NCBI GenBank assembly: GCA_030595485.1
Contig: JAUVDE010000210.1
Coordinates: 1-6,238 of the forward strand
Origin: Draconibacterium sp.
GTDB lineage: Bacteria; Bacteroidota; Bacteroidia; Bacteroidales; Prolixibacteraceae
DNA: 6,238 nt
Reading direction: 5' to 3'
Shown in pieces: positions 1 through 6,238 of the stretch. A model generated the notes under the pieces. That model did no database searches and was not told the DNA's origin. It saw only the letters and a list, made by a program, of their open reading frames with translations. Position 1 is the stretch's first letter, and each line of letters begins with the position of its first letter. Position numbers and translations under genes: made by a program.

Positions 1-1190
1 CCATACGAATAGGCAAGTGTAGCATATGAATTGATGGGTTGAGTGATAATAAAACTCGCCTTTTTGCCAACCGTAATCGAACCCAATTTATCTTCAACTC
101 CCATAGCATAGGCGGCATTAATGGTGGCCGCATTAATAGCCTCTTCCGGATTCATTTTCATTTTAATACAAGCCATGGCAACCACTAAATTCATATTGCC
201 CGATGGGGTTGAGCCCGGATTGTAATCGCTTGCCAAAGCCAGCGGTAGTCCGGCATCGATAAGTCTACGAGCCGGTGTGTACGGAATACTTAAAAAGAAA
301 GAACAGCCGGGTAGGGCAACGGGCATTGTCTCTGAACTACTGAGACTTTGAATATCTTCATCTCGTAATTCTTCCAGATGGTCGACTGAAAGTGCCTTAT
401 ATTTCACACCCGCCTTAACACCGCCGATAGCGTTAAACTGATTCACATGTATTTTAGGTCTTAAACCATATTCTTGTCCGGCAGCTAATAGTTTTTCAGT
501 ATCAACAACACTGAAATAGCCTTTCTCGCAAAATATGTCAATGTATTCAGCCAGATTTTCTTTTGCGATTTGAGGTAGTATTTGCTCGATAAGCATATTC
601 AAGTAGCTTTCTTTGTCGTTTTTATATTCCGCAGGTAATGCATGGGCTCCCAAAAAAGTTGCCTTTATTTCAAGCGGATAATTTTCGCTTAAACGTTTGA
701 TAACCCGAAGCATTTTAAGTTCTGATTCGACAGTTAATCCATAACCCGACTTGATTTCAATGGCTCCGGTTCCCATTTGTTTCATTTCTTCCACACGCTG
801 ACTACTTTGCGTATACAGCTCGTTTTCGGATGTTTCGTGTAACTTCTTCGCTGAGTTCAAAATTCCACCACCTCTGCTCGCAATTTCCTCGTAGCTTAAA
901 CCATTAATACGATCTACAAATTCAAGCTCACGGTTTCCTGCAAAAACAATATGGGTATGCGAATCACACCAAGTGGGTAATATCAGCTTTCCTGTGCAAT
1001 CAATTACTTTGTCCACTTCGAAATCAGTACAATTATCCATTTGACCAAAGCCGGCAATAAGTCCCGCATCTATTAATAACCAGGCATTATCGATACAAGG
1101 TAAATGGCTCATCTCTTTTCCCGAAACATAAGCAGGCGCTTCCCGGCGCACCTGAACCAGTTGCTTTATATTCTTGTAAAGTGTTTTCAT
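1..1190 (-). CDS. hutI: Imidazolonepropionase (HutI), 3' end cut off by the window edge
   Basis: Third enzyme of histidine degradation: a cytosolic metal-dependent amidohydrolase that hydrolyses 4-imidazolone-5-propionate to N-formimino-L-glutamate. Translating the minus strand from the ATG at 1190 gives 396 open codons that run off the left edge. The family is usually about 405-420 residues, so only the last 10-25 residues are missing. Visible family landmarks are the HTH metal motif (H78, H80), GNRELEF with R87, SGYG with Y150, GAH with H183, HVNQF with H248, DHL with H271, and SDYNPGS with metal-binding D322. The first half of the barrel, the central insert and the C-terminal NAATINAAYAMG segment are all intact. 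The ATG at 1190 is chosen because the N-terminal beta strands of the amidohydrolase fold follow directly (KTLYKNIKQL). There is no clear Shine-Dalgarno upstream, as is usual in this phylum. The gene starts 39 nt after the hutU stop and is probably cotranscribed with it. There is no frameshift in the visible part. Confidence 0.95.
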   Translation of the reverse strand, partial: MKTLYKNIKQLVQVRREAPAYVSGKEMSHLPCIDNAWLLIDAGLIAGFGQMDNCTDFEVDKVIDCTGKLILPTWCDSHTHIVFAGNRELEFVDRINGLSYEEIASRGGGILNSAKKLHETSENELYTQSSQRVEEMKQMGTGAIEIKSGYGLTVESELKMLRVIKRLSENYPLEIKATFLGAHALPAEYKNDKESYLNMLIEQILPQIAKENLAEYIDIFCEKGYFSVVDTEKLLAAGQEYGLRPKIHVNQFNAIGGVKAGVKYKALSVDHLEELRDEDIQSLSSSETMPVALPGCSFFLSIPYTPARRLIDAGLPLALASDYNPGSTPSGNMNLVVAMACIKMKMNPEEAINAATINAAYAMGVEDKLGSITVGKKASFIITQPINSYATLAYSY

Positions 1191-1229
1191 AAATAGTGTT
1201 GAGTAGCAAGAATAAAAATAGATTGAATT

Positions 1230-3227
1230 TTAAAATAGCTCTTTTAATATCTTATCGTCGACTAAATTGGGCAAGGTAACGGTAAGATTTGGCGAGCGTT
1301 CCATTTCGCGTTTAATGGCAAAGCGGGCTTCTTTGTTTCTTGCCCAGCTTCTACGCGCAATGCCGTTGTTTACATCAAAAAAGAGCATGCTTTTTAGTTT
1401 AGCTTCCGTTTCCTGTGAGCCATCCACAAGCATTCCAAAACCACCATTTATTACTTCGCCCCAACCAACACCACCACCATTGTGTATCGAAACCCATGTT
1501 GCACCTCTAAAACTGTCACCAATTACATTCTGAATGGCCATGTCAGCAGTAAATCTACTGCCATCGTATATGTTGGAAGTCTCGCGGTAAGGAGAATCGG
1601 TGCCACTAACATCGTGATGATCGCGCCCTAAAACAACCGGGCCTATTTTACCTTGCGCTACTTCATCGTTAAAAGCCTGTGCAATTTTTGACCGACCTTC
1701 AGCATCGGCATATAAAATACGGGCTTGCGAACCCACCACCATTTTATTTTTCTTGGCATCGCGAATCCAGATAATGTTGTCGTTCATTTGCAACTGAATC
1801 TCTTCGGGTGAGTTTTCCATAATCTCCTGAAGCACTTTCATGGCAATTTCATCGGTTCTATCCAAATCTTCCGGTTTGCCTGATGTGCAAACCCAGCGGA
1901 AAGGACCAAAACCATAATCGAAACACATTGGGCCTAGTATATCCTGCACGTATGATTTGTATTTGAAATCAATCCCATTATCGGCCATTACATCGGCACC
2001 TGCTCTTGATGCTTCAAGAAGAAAAGCATTTCCGTAATCGAAGAAATAAGTTCCTTTTTGGGTGTGTTTATTTATCGCAGCTGCATGCCGTTGGAGAGAA
2101 GTTTGCACCTTTTCTTTAAATACTTCTGGCTCTTCACGTATCAGGCGGTTGGCTTCTTCATAACTAAGATCAACCGGATAATAACCACCGGTCCATGGGA
2201 TGTGTAAAGAGGTTTGATCGGTACCTACATGTACAAAAATATCTCGCTGATAAAACTGCTCCCAAACATTCACTACATTTCCAATAAAGGCGATGGAAAC
2301 AATTTCTTTATTTTCTTGAGCATTTTTAACTCTGGCTATCAGCTCGTCCATTGTTTCGATTAGCACATCAACCCAGCCCTGCTCGTGTCGTTTTTTTGCT
2401 GCAGCAGGGTTTACCTCGGCGCATACCGAAACACAGCCTGCAATATTTCCAGCCTTTGGTTGGGCGCCACTCATTCCGCCCAATCCGGCAGTTAAAAATA
2501 CTTTTCCGGCGCTAGCCTCACTTTTGGGTAAAATCTTTCGGAACGCATTCATTAGCGTAATGGTTGTTCCGTGCACAATTCCCTGCGGGCCAATGTACAT
2601 AAAGGATCCGGCCGTCATTTGGCCATATTGAGAAACACCAAGTGCATTAAATTTTTCCCAGTCGTCGGGTTTCGAATAATTGGGAATTACCATACCATTG
2701 GTAACCACAACACGGGGTGCTGATGTGGAAGATGGAAAAATTCCCATGGGATGACCGGAATACAAGTGCAAGGTTTGTTTATCGCTCATCTTAGCCAAAT
2801 ATTGCATCGTTAGCAGATATTGCGCCCAATTCTGAAAAACAGCACCATTTCCGCCGTAAGTAATCAACTCTTCAGGGTGCTGTGCAACCGCCGGATCCAA
2901 GTTGTTTTGAATCATCAGCATAATGGCGGCAGTTTGTTTACACTGGGCTGGATAATCATTTATTGGCCGGGCATACATACTATATTCAGGCATAAAACGG
3001 TACATATAAATTCGGCCAAATTCTTTTAGCTCTTGAGCAAATTCTTGCGCCAGTTCAGCATGCCAATCTTCAGGGAAATAACGAAGTGCATTTCTAATAG
3101 CAAGTTGTTTCTCTTCAATACTCAAAATGTCCTTACGTTTTGGAGCATGATTAGCTTCAAGGTTGTAATCTTTTTTTGCAGGTAATTGGGCAGGAATGCC
3201 TTGCAGTATTTGTTCTTGAAATGTCAT
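1230..3227 (-). CDS. hutU: Urocanate hydratase (urocanase), long type
   Basis: Second enzyme of histidine degradation: cytosolic, NAD+-dependent hydration of urocanate to 4-imidazolone-5-propionate. The 665-residue product is about 110 residues longer than the classical Pseudomonas/Bacillus form (about 555). About 65-70 of the extra residues are an N-terminal extension before the LDPAVAQHPEELITYGG block (110-126), and the rest are internal. This is the long architecture also found in animal and trypanosome urocanases. Conserved blocks are YGQMTAGSFMYIGPQGI (201-217), the NAD-binding glycine loop TAGLGGMSGAQP (246-257), TDQTS (336-340), GPFRWVCTSG (441-450), LGRDHHD (533-539), SPYRET (545-550) and GATWVSIHNGGGVG (575-588). 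At the place where the classical signature reads ARICW, this protein reads ARILY (502-506), so the cysteine reported as important in the Pseudomonas enzyme is Leu505 here. The ATG at 3227 lies 29 nt after the hutH stop, and the reading frame is intact throughout. Confidence 0.97.
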   Translation of the reverse strand: MTFQEQILQGIPAQLPAKKDYNLEANHAPKRKDILSIEEKQLAIRNALRYFPEDWHAELAQEFAQELKEFGRIYMYRFMPEYSMYARPINDYPAQCKQTAAIMLMIQNNLDPAVAQHPEELITYGGNGAVFQNWAQYLLTMQYLAKMSDKQTLHLYSGHPMGIFPSSTSAPRVVVTNGMVIPNYSKPDDWEKFNALGVSQYGQMTAGSFMYIGPQGIVHGTTITLMNAFRKILPKSEASAGKVFLTAGLGGMSGAQPKAGNIAGCVSVCAEVNPAAAKKRHEQGWVDVLIETMDELIARVKNAQENKEIVSIAFIGNVVNVWEQFYQRDIFVHVGTDQTSLHIPWTGGYYPVDLSYEEANRLIREEPEVFKEKVQTSLQRHAAAINKHTQKGTYFFDYGNAFLLEASRAGADVMADNGIDFKYKSYVQDILGPMCFDYGFGPFRWVCTSGKPEDLDRTDEIAMKVLQEIMENSPEEIQLQMNDNIIWIRDAKKNKMVVGSQARILYADAEGRSKIAQAFNDEVAQGKIGPVVLGRDHHDVSGTDSPYRETSNIYDGSRFTADMAIQNVIGDSFRGATWVSIHNGGGVGWGEVINGGFGMLVDGSQETEAKLKSMLFFDVNNGIARRSWARNKEARFAIKREMERSPNLTVTLPNLVDDKILKELF

Positions 3228-3256
3228 TTCTACTAAAATTTGAGTTTGGGAAATAC

Positions 3257-4747
3257 TTACCTTACAATAAATGCTCTGTTTTTTACCAGGTGCACCATAG
3301 CAGCAATATCATCTTTTAATAATCGGTCGTCTTCCAGTTTAGCTACTTTTTTTCGTATTATGGCAAAGTTTTGTTCAATAATTGGCGAGAATTTATTGGG
3401 GCGACGAAATTCCATTGCTTGTGCTGCATACATTAATTCAATGGCAAATATTTTCTCCAGGTTCCCAAGTATTTGGTTAAACTTTCTGCCGGAAATACTT
3501 CCCATGGAAACATGATCTTCTTGTCCCAAAGAAGTTGGAATACTATCGGCCGAAGGAGGAAAACACAAGGATTTATTTTCTGTTACCAAAGCAGCCGTTG
3601 TGTACTGTGGAATCATAAAACCGGAGTTTAGCCCACCGTGGGCAGTTAGCAAACGAGGTAAACCATATTTTCCCTCTAGCATTAAATAACAACGTCTGTC
3701 TGAAATATTGCCTAGTTCTGCAGTTGCCAAAGACCCATAATCAATTGCCATTGCCAGAGGTTGCCCATGGAAGTTCCCGCCTGAAATAGCTAGCTCATCT
3801 GTTAAAACAATTGGATTGTCAGTTACCGAGTTCATCTCGATTTCCGCCAATTCGTTTAAATGCATCCAGGCATTTCGGCTGGCACCATGAACTTGTGGCA
3901 TACAACGAATAGAGTAGGGGTCTTGTACGCGTTGACAATGTTCATGTACTTTTACATTCTCCGAATCGGTTAAAAGGAAACGAATTCGCTCGGCCACTCT
4001 TAAGTTTCCTTTGTATGGCCGAATGGTATGTATTTCTTCTCTAAAAGGCGAAGCACTACCCATAAAACCTTCCAGGCTCATGGTGCCCGCAACATCGGCT
4101 AAATCGAGCAAGTACTCCATTCGGTATAAACCCATAATGGTGTGCGCCAAAATAAACTGTGTTCCGTTTATCAATCCCAGCCCTTCTTTTGCCTCTAGCT
4201 TGATAACGGACAAGTTTTCGTTTTTATAGTATTCTTTGGTGCTTACGATGGTGTCATCTATCCAAAGTTCACCCTCACCCAGTAGTGGCAAAAACAAATG
4301 CGACAAGGGAGCTAAATCACCGGAAGCTCCTACTGAACCTTGCTCGGGTACAACAGGCAAAACATTCTTTTCAATAAGGTGTAAAATACGTTCAATCACC
4401 TCTATGCGTACCCCTGAAAATCCTTGGCTTAATGCATGTACCTTACAAATCAACATTAATTTCGACAATTCCTTGTTTATGGGATCTCCAACTCCCACAG
4501 CATGCGTTATCAATAAATTCTCCTGAAGTTTACAAGTCTGCTCAGGTGTAATTTGTGTGTCGCACAAGGGGCCAAAGCCTGTGTTAATACCATAAACAGG
4601 TTCATTGCCCCGGGCCATTACTTCAACCTTCCTTCTGCATTCGTTTATTTTTTCAACAGCTTCGGTATTCAATATTGCTTGCAAATCTCCCTTTCCAATT
4701 GCCATCGCTTTCTGCACCGTTAAATGATCTATTCCGTATTTAAACAT
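3257..4747 (-). CDS. hutH: Histidine ammonia-lyase (histidase)
   Basis: First enzyme of histidine degradation: non-oxidative deamination of L-histidine to trans-urocanate and ammonia in the cytosol, normally as a homotetramer. The product is 496 residues, a full family length (about 500-510). The Ala-Ser-Gly triad that cyclises into the MIO electrophile is at 141-143 in GSVGASGDLAPLSH. Other active-site residues, by alignment with the Pseudomonas enzyme, are Y52 (YGINTGFG), H82, N194 (LINGTQ), Q275 and Y278 (QDPYS), R281 and E410 (QEDHVSMG). The Thr-His pair at 81-82 and the QED at 409-411 favour histidase over the related tyrosine and phenylalanine ammonia-lyases, as does the location beside hutU and hutI. 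The ATG at 4747 gives the expected N-terminus. An A-rich stretch precedes it rather than a Shine-Dalgarno. It is the first gene of the minus-strand hut unit and faces the divergent lysR gene. Confidence 0.97.
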   Translation of the reverse strand: MFKYGIDHLTVQKAMAIGKGDLQAILNTEAVEKINECRRKVEVMARGNEPVYGINTGFGPLCDTQITPEQTCKLQENLLITHAVGVGDPINKELSKLMLICKVHALSQGFSGVRIEVIERILHLIEKNVLPVVPEQGSVGASGDLAPLSHLFLPLLGEGELWIDDTIVSTKEYYKNENLSVIKLEAKEGLGLINGTQFILAHTIMGLYRMEYLLDLADVAGTMSLEGFMGSASPFREEIHTIRPYKGNLRVAERIRFLLTDSENVKVHEHCQRVQDPYSIRCMPQVHGASRNAWMHLNELAEIEMNSVTDNPIVLTDELAISGGNFHGQPLAMAIDYGSLATAELGNISDRRCYLMLEGKYGLPRLLTAHGGLNSGFMIPQYTTAALVTENKSLCFPPSADSIPTSLGQEDHVSMGSISGRKFNQILGNLEKIFAIELMYAAQAMEFRRPNKFSPIIEQNFAIIRKKVAKLEDDRLLKDDIAAMVHLVKNRAFIVR

Positions 4748-4866
4748 GACTTTTTTATTATCAGTAATTTATATTGAGATCTGCGAGACTTATCTATTCA
4801 AATAAGAATATTTTATATTGCAATCCGTCTCACTAAAGATAACACTCTACTTACTTCTTTTTGTTA

Positions 4867-4874
4867 CAAATTTA
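4867..4874 (-). promoter_or_regulatory. Candidate -7 box for hutH
   Basis: On the minus strand the bases read TAAATTTG, an exact match to the Bacteroidota -7 consensus TAnnTTTG. Transcription would begin near 4860 and leave a hutH leader of about 110 nt. No TTTG/TTG -33 element lies at the expected distance upstream. Instead the TGAGAC word at 4895-4900 occupies that place, which would fit an activator-dependent promoter (inference). A one-mismatch alternative, TATCTTTA, lies nearer to hutH at 4834-4841. Confidence 0.45.
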
Positions 4875-4910
4875 CGAGTTCTTTTGATGCATATTGAGAC
4901 CTTTTTGTTG

Positions 4911-4918
4911 TACTTTTG
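4911..4918 (+). promoter_or_regulatory. Candidate -7 box for the lysR gene
   Basis: TACTTTTG is an exact match to the Bacteroidota -7 consensus TAnnTTTG and ends only 6 nt before the ATG at 4925. If it is used, transcription would start at or within a few bases of the start codon, giving a leaderless or nearly leaderless mRNA. The nearest upstream TTTG (4883-4886) is 24 nt away, slightly longer than the usual -33 to -7 spacing, so the -33 element is imperfect. Confidence 0.45.
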
Positions 4919-4924
4919 ATAACT

Positions 4925-5809
4925 ATGAGTAATCAAATAGAGCTTCGTCATTACAAATATTTTTTGGCAGTTGCCGAAGATTTGCATTTCAGGAAGGCTG
5001 CTGAACGGCTGTTTATCTCGCAACCCGGCTTAAGCAGGCAGATAAAACAAATGGAAGAGGAGTTGGGTTTTAAGCTTTTTATACGTCATAATCGAAAGGT
5101 GGAACTAACCGAAGCGGGTCTGTATTTGCAAAACGAGCTTAAAAATAATTTTAAACGACTTGAGGATATAGTAAATCATGCCAAGTTATTAAACGACGGA
5201 ATTAATGGTCATTTAAACCTTGGCTTTGTAGGTTCAGCTATGCAAAATATTATTCCCGATTTACTTTTGAAATTTAGGAATACACATCCTAAGGTAATGT
5301 TTAGTCTGAACGAAATGGATAATAAACAACAAGTAAAAGCCTTGTTGAACCAGGAAATTGATGTTGGTTTTGTTCGCATAGAAAGAGTGCCCAAAGGACT
5401 TGGAATAAAAGCACTTCATGAAGATACTTTTTCCTTGGTTCTGCCAAAGGAGCATCCGATTAACATAACGAACTTTAAGAATATGGCACAGTTAAAAGAG
5501 GAATCATTTATTCTTTTCGAATCGTCGTACAGTGAATCGTATTACGAAAAAGTGATGCAAATATTTGATAACAGCGGATTTGCTCCTCTTGTTTCTCATT
5601 CAACTACAAATGCCAGCTCCATTTATCGCTTGGTTGAAAATAACTTTGGAGTTTCGATTGTCCCCACTTCTTTGAAATATGGGTTCGATTTGAACATCAA
5701 ATTTATTGAGCTCAAAAATATTAAGCAACGAACCACGCTTCGAATGATTTGGAACCATGAAAATAGTAACCCGATATTGAAAAACTTTTTAGGAGTTGTG
5801 GATATTTAG
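4925..5809 (+). CDS. LysR-type transcriptional regulator, probable hut regulator
   Basis: A cytosolic DNA-binding regulator of 294 residues, the normal LysR-family length. The N-terminal winged helix-turn-helix spans about residues 5-64: ELRHYKYFLAVAE leads into AAERLFISQPGLSRQIKQMEEELG (25-48, recognition helix around 32-44), and the wing is FIRHNRKVELTEAG. A linker helix follows to about 90. The effector-binding domain then runs from HLNLGFVGSAM (96-106) to the C-terminus, with the second subdomain around 160-265 and GVSIVPTSL (242-250) near the crossover. The DNA-binding end resembles the large group with ELRHLRYFVAVAE-type openings, which includes CatM/BenM-like activators. The ATG at 4925 is preferred over an in-frame TTG at 4916, because the TTG lies inside a promoter box and adds only three residues. 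Divergent placement next to hutH suggests control of the hut genes by histidine or urocanate and autoregulation. This is inferred from context, and the ligand cannot be read from the sequence. Confidence 0.92.
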   Translation: MSNQIELRHYKYFLAVAEDLHFRKAAERLFISQPGLSRQIKQMEEELGFKLFIRHNRKVELTEAGLYLQNELKNNFKRLEDIVNHAKLLNDGINGHLNLGFVGSAMQNIIPDLLLKFRNTHPKVMFSLNEMDNKQQVKALLNQEIDVGFVRIERVPKGLGIKALHEDTFSLVLPKEHPINITNFKNMAQLKEESFILFESSYSESYYEKVMQIFDNSGFAPLVSHSTTNASSIYRLVENNFGVSIVPTSLKYGFDLNIKFIELKNIKQRTTLRMIWNHENSNPILKNFLGVVDI

Positions 5810-5846
5810 TCTTAATGAATCGAATCACATGAGTTTTCTGTTAAAC

Positions 5847-5878
5847 GTAAGCAGATTTACAATTCTTTTTTATTTTTT
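5847..5878 (+). terminator. Weak candidate terminator after the lysR gene
   Basis: A short GTAA/TTAC stem (5847-5850 with 5857-5860, 6-nt loop) is followed closely by a T tract of T6-A-T6 (5866-5878), 38 nt after the stop codon. The T tract is convincing, but the stem is very short and has no GC-rich core. Intrinsic termination here is possible but weak. Confidence 0.25.
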
Positions 5879-6018
5879 GTTCATACTTTTTCATGCTTTC
5901 TTTGTACTCAAATTGAAACTTAGCAAAAGAAGAGTTTGTTTATAAATGAAGAGCTAAATAATAAAATGCATATCCGATATAAAGCCAGTACGCAAATTGA
6001 TTTCCCTGACTACCCCAA

Positions 6019-6057
6019 CCTAAAGGGAGCAGTGACAATCGATTCGCTCCCTTTAGG
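6019..6057. repeat. Perfect 12-bp inverted repeat (hairpin)
   Basis: CCTAAAGGGAGC at 6019-6030 pairs perfectly with GCTCCCTTTAGG at 6046-6057 around a 15-nt loop that itself contains the palindrome AATCGATT. The stem is GC-richer than its surroundings. Neither strand has a T run after the stem, so it does not look like a standard intrinsic terminator. Arms of this CTAAAGGGAG type resemble intergenic palindromic repeats I associate with Bacteroidota genomes, but copy number cannot be judged from one window. Confidence 0.7.
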
Positions 6058-6102
6058 GCTCTACCCTTTATACACAAATATCAAATTTAGAAAAACAAGA
6101 AA

Positions 6103-6200
6103 ATAATGAATAATCAATGATGAATAACCAATGTAAAAATGAAAAAATCACATCTATTTGGTATTAATTTGGATATTTCTTATTGGGTATTGGATATTCT
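6103..6200. repeat. AT-rich intergenic repeat block with tandem 14-mers and inverted arms
   Basis: Two adjacent copies of ATGAATAAYCAATG lie at 6106-6119 and 6120-6133 and differ at one base. TTGGATATT occurs twice on the right side, at 6169-6177 and 6190-6198. The left GAATAACCAAT (6122-6132) is an imperfect inverted match (9 of 11) to ATTGGGTATTG (6182-6192), so the block could fold into a long loose hairpin. This looks like a decayed non-coding repeat, not a gene. Confidence 0.5.
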
Positions 6201-6238
6201 ACATTTAAAATGTTGATAAAAGAGCTTGTCGCTTCAAA

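Larger units (their letters stand above)
4748..4924. promoter_or_regulatory. Divergent hutH / lysR control region
   Basis: This 177-bp AT-rich spacer separates the two divergent start codons and must hold both promoters. Seen directly: one perfect TAnnTTTG box in each direction (annotated separately), exact copies of ATATTGAGA at 4771-4779 and 4891-4899, and a 9-bp word TTTATATTG at 4768-4776 and 4812-4820. The word TGAGAC occurs at 4895-4900 and inverted at 4827-4832, with CGAGAC at 4784-4789. Perfect small dyads are ATTGCAAT at 4817-4824, AATAT/ATATT at 4807-4819 and CTTAT/ATAAG at 4789-4806. LysR-type proteins typically bind several such half-sites between divergent genes, so these are operator candidates. 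None is a convincing T-N11-A dyad on its own. No leader peptide rich in His codons lies in the hutH 5' region. Confidence 0.6.
5810..6238. other. Intergenic region without a credible gene
   Basis: 429 bp after the lysR stop with stop codons in all frames and no long reading frame. The first part (5810-6010) is AT-rich and shows only a T-rich possible terminator. The second part holds a GC-richer 12-bp palindrome (6019-6057), and the third an AT-rich repeat block (6103-6200). No tRNA, rRNA or CRISPR pattern is visible. The next gene would lie beyond the right edge. Confidence 0.7.

Noticed and set aside
1191..1229. A terminator or promoter in the hutU-hutI gap
   Set aside because: The gap is 39 nt, with no stem-loop and no TAnnTTTG box. 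It looks like an ordinary intra-operon spacer, as does the 29-nt hutH-hutU gap.
1267..1533. Plus-strand reading frames of 60-100 codons inside hutU, hutH and opposite lysR (for example 1267-1533, 3240-3515, 4236-4526, 5209-5394)
   Set aside because: They lie antisense to strongly conserved enzyme or regulator genes and their translations resemble no protein. They are shadows of real coding sequence.
4748..4860. A histidine-codon leader peptide (attenuator) in the hutH leader
   Set aside because: There is no ATG on the minus strand between the presumed start and hutH, and no run of His codons or terminator hairpin with a T tract.
4916..4924. TTG at 4916 as the start of the LysR-type protein
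   Set aside because: It adds only three residues, lies inside a perfect -7 box, and the ATG at 4925 gives a standard LysR N-terminus.
5966..6106. A 46-codon plus-strand reading frame (ATG at 5966, TAA at 6104) through the intergenic region
   Set aside because: It runs straight through the 12-bp palindrome at 6019-6057, which alone accounts for its Pro/Leu/Gly-rich part. No family resemblance or start signal was seen, and the length is within chance expectation.

Overview
The window carries most of a histidine utilisation (hut) locus from a Bacteroidota bacterium. Three signs point to that phylum: the moderately AT-rich DNA, the lack of strong Shine-Dalgarno sequences, and perfect TAnnTTTG-type -7 promoter boxes in the one divergent intergenic region. 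The protein sequences fit too, with a long-type 665-residue urocanase and an HVNQF-type imidazolonepropionase. The genus cannot be named from the sequence alone.

Layout: three genes lie head to tail on the minus strand and are transcribed from about 4750 toward position 1. They are histidine ammonia-lyase (hutH, 3257-4747), urocanate hydratase (hutU, 1230-3227) and imidazolonepropionase (hutI, 1190 down past the left edge). The gaps of 29 and 39 nt fit one transcript. Divergent from hutH, across about 177 bp, is a LysR-type regulator on the plus strand (4925-5809). From 5810 to 6238 there is no credible gene. That stretch holds a weak terminator-like T tract, a perfect 12-bp inverted repeat, and an AT-rich block of short direct and inverted repeats.

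How the genes work together: HutH deaminates L-histidine to urocanate, HutU hydrates urocanate to 4-imidazolone-5-propionate, and HutI opens the ring to give N-formimino-L-glutamate. The enzyme for the last step (HutG, HutF/HutG or FtcD type) is not in the window and may lie beyond the left edge. The LysR-type protein is the obvious candidate regulator. The shared intergenic region has divergent -7 boxes and repeated ATATTGAGA / TGAGAC words placed where a LysR-type protein could act on both promoters. This is inference from position.

I found no evidence for an undescribed system. The most interesting points are the urocanase that lacks the classical catalytic-region cysteine, the compact hutH/lysR control region with a possibly leaderless regulator mRNA, and the intergenic palindrome and repeats at the right end.
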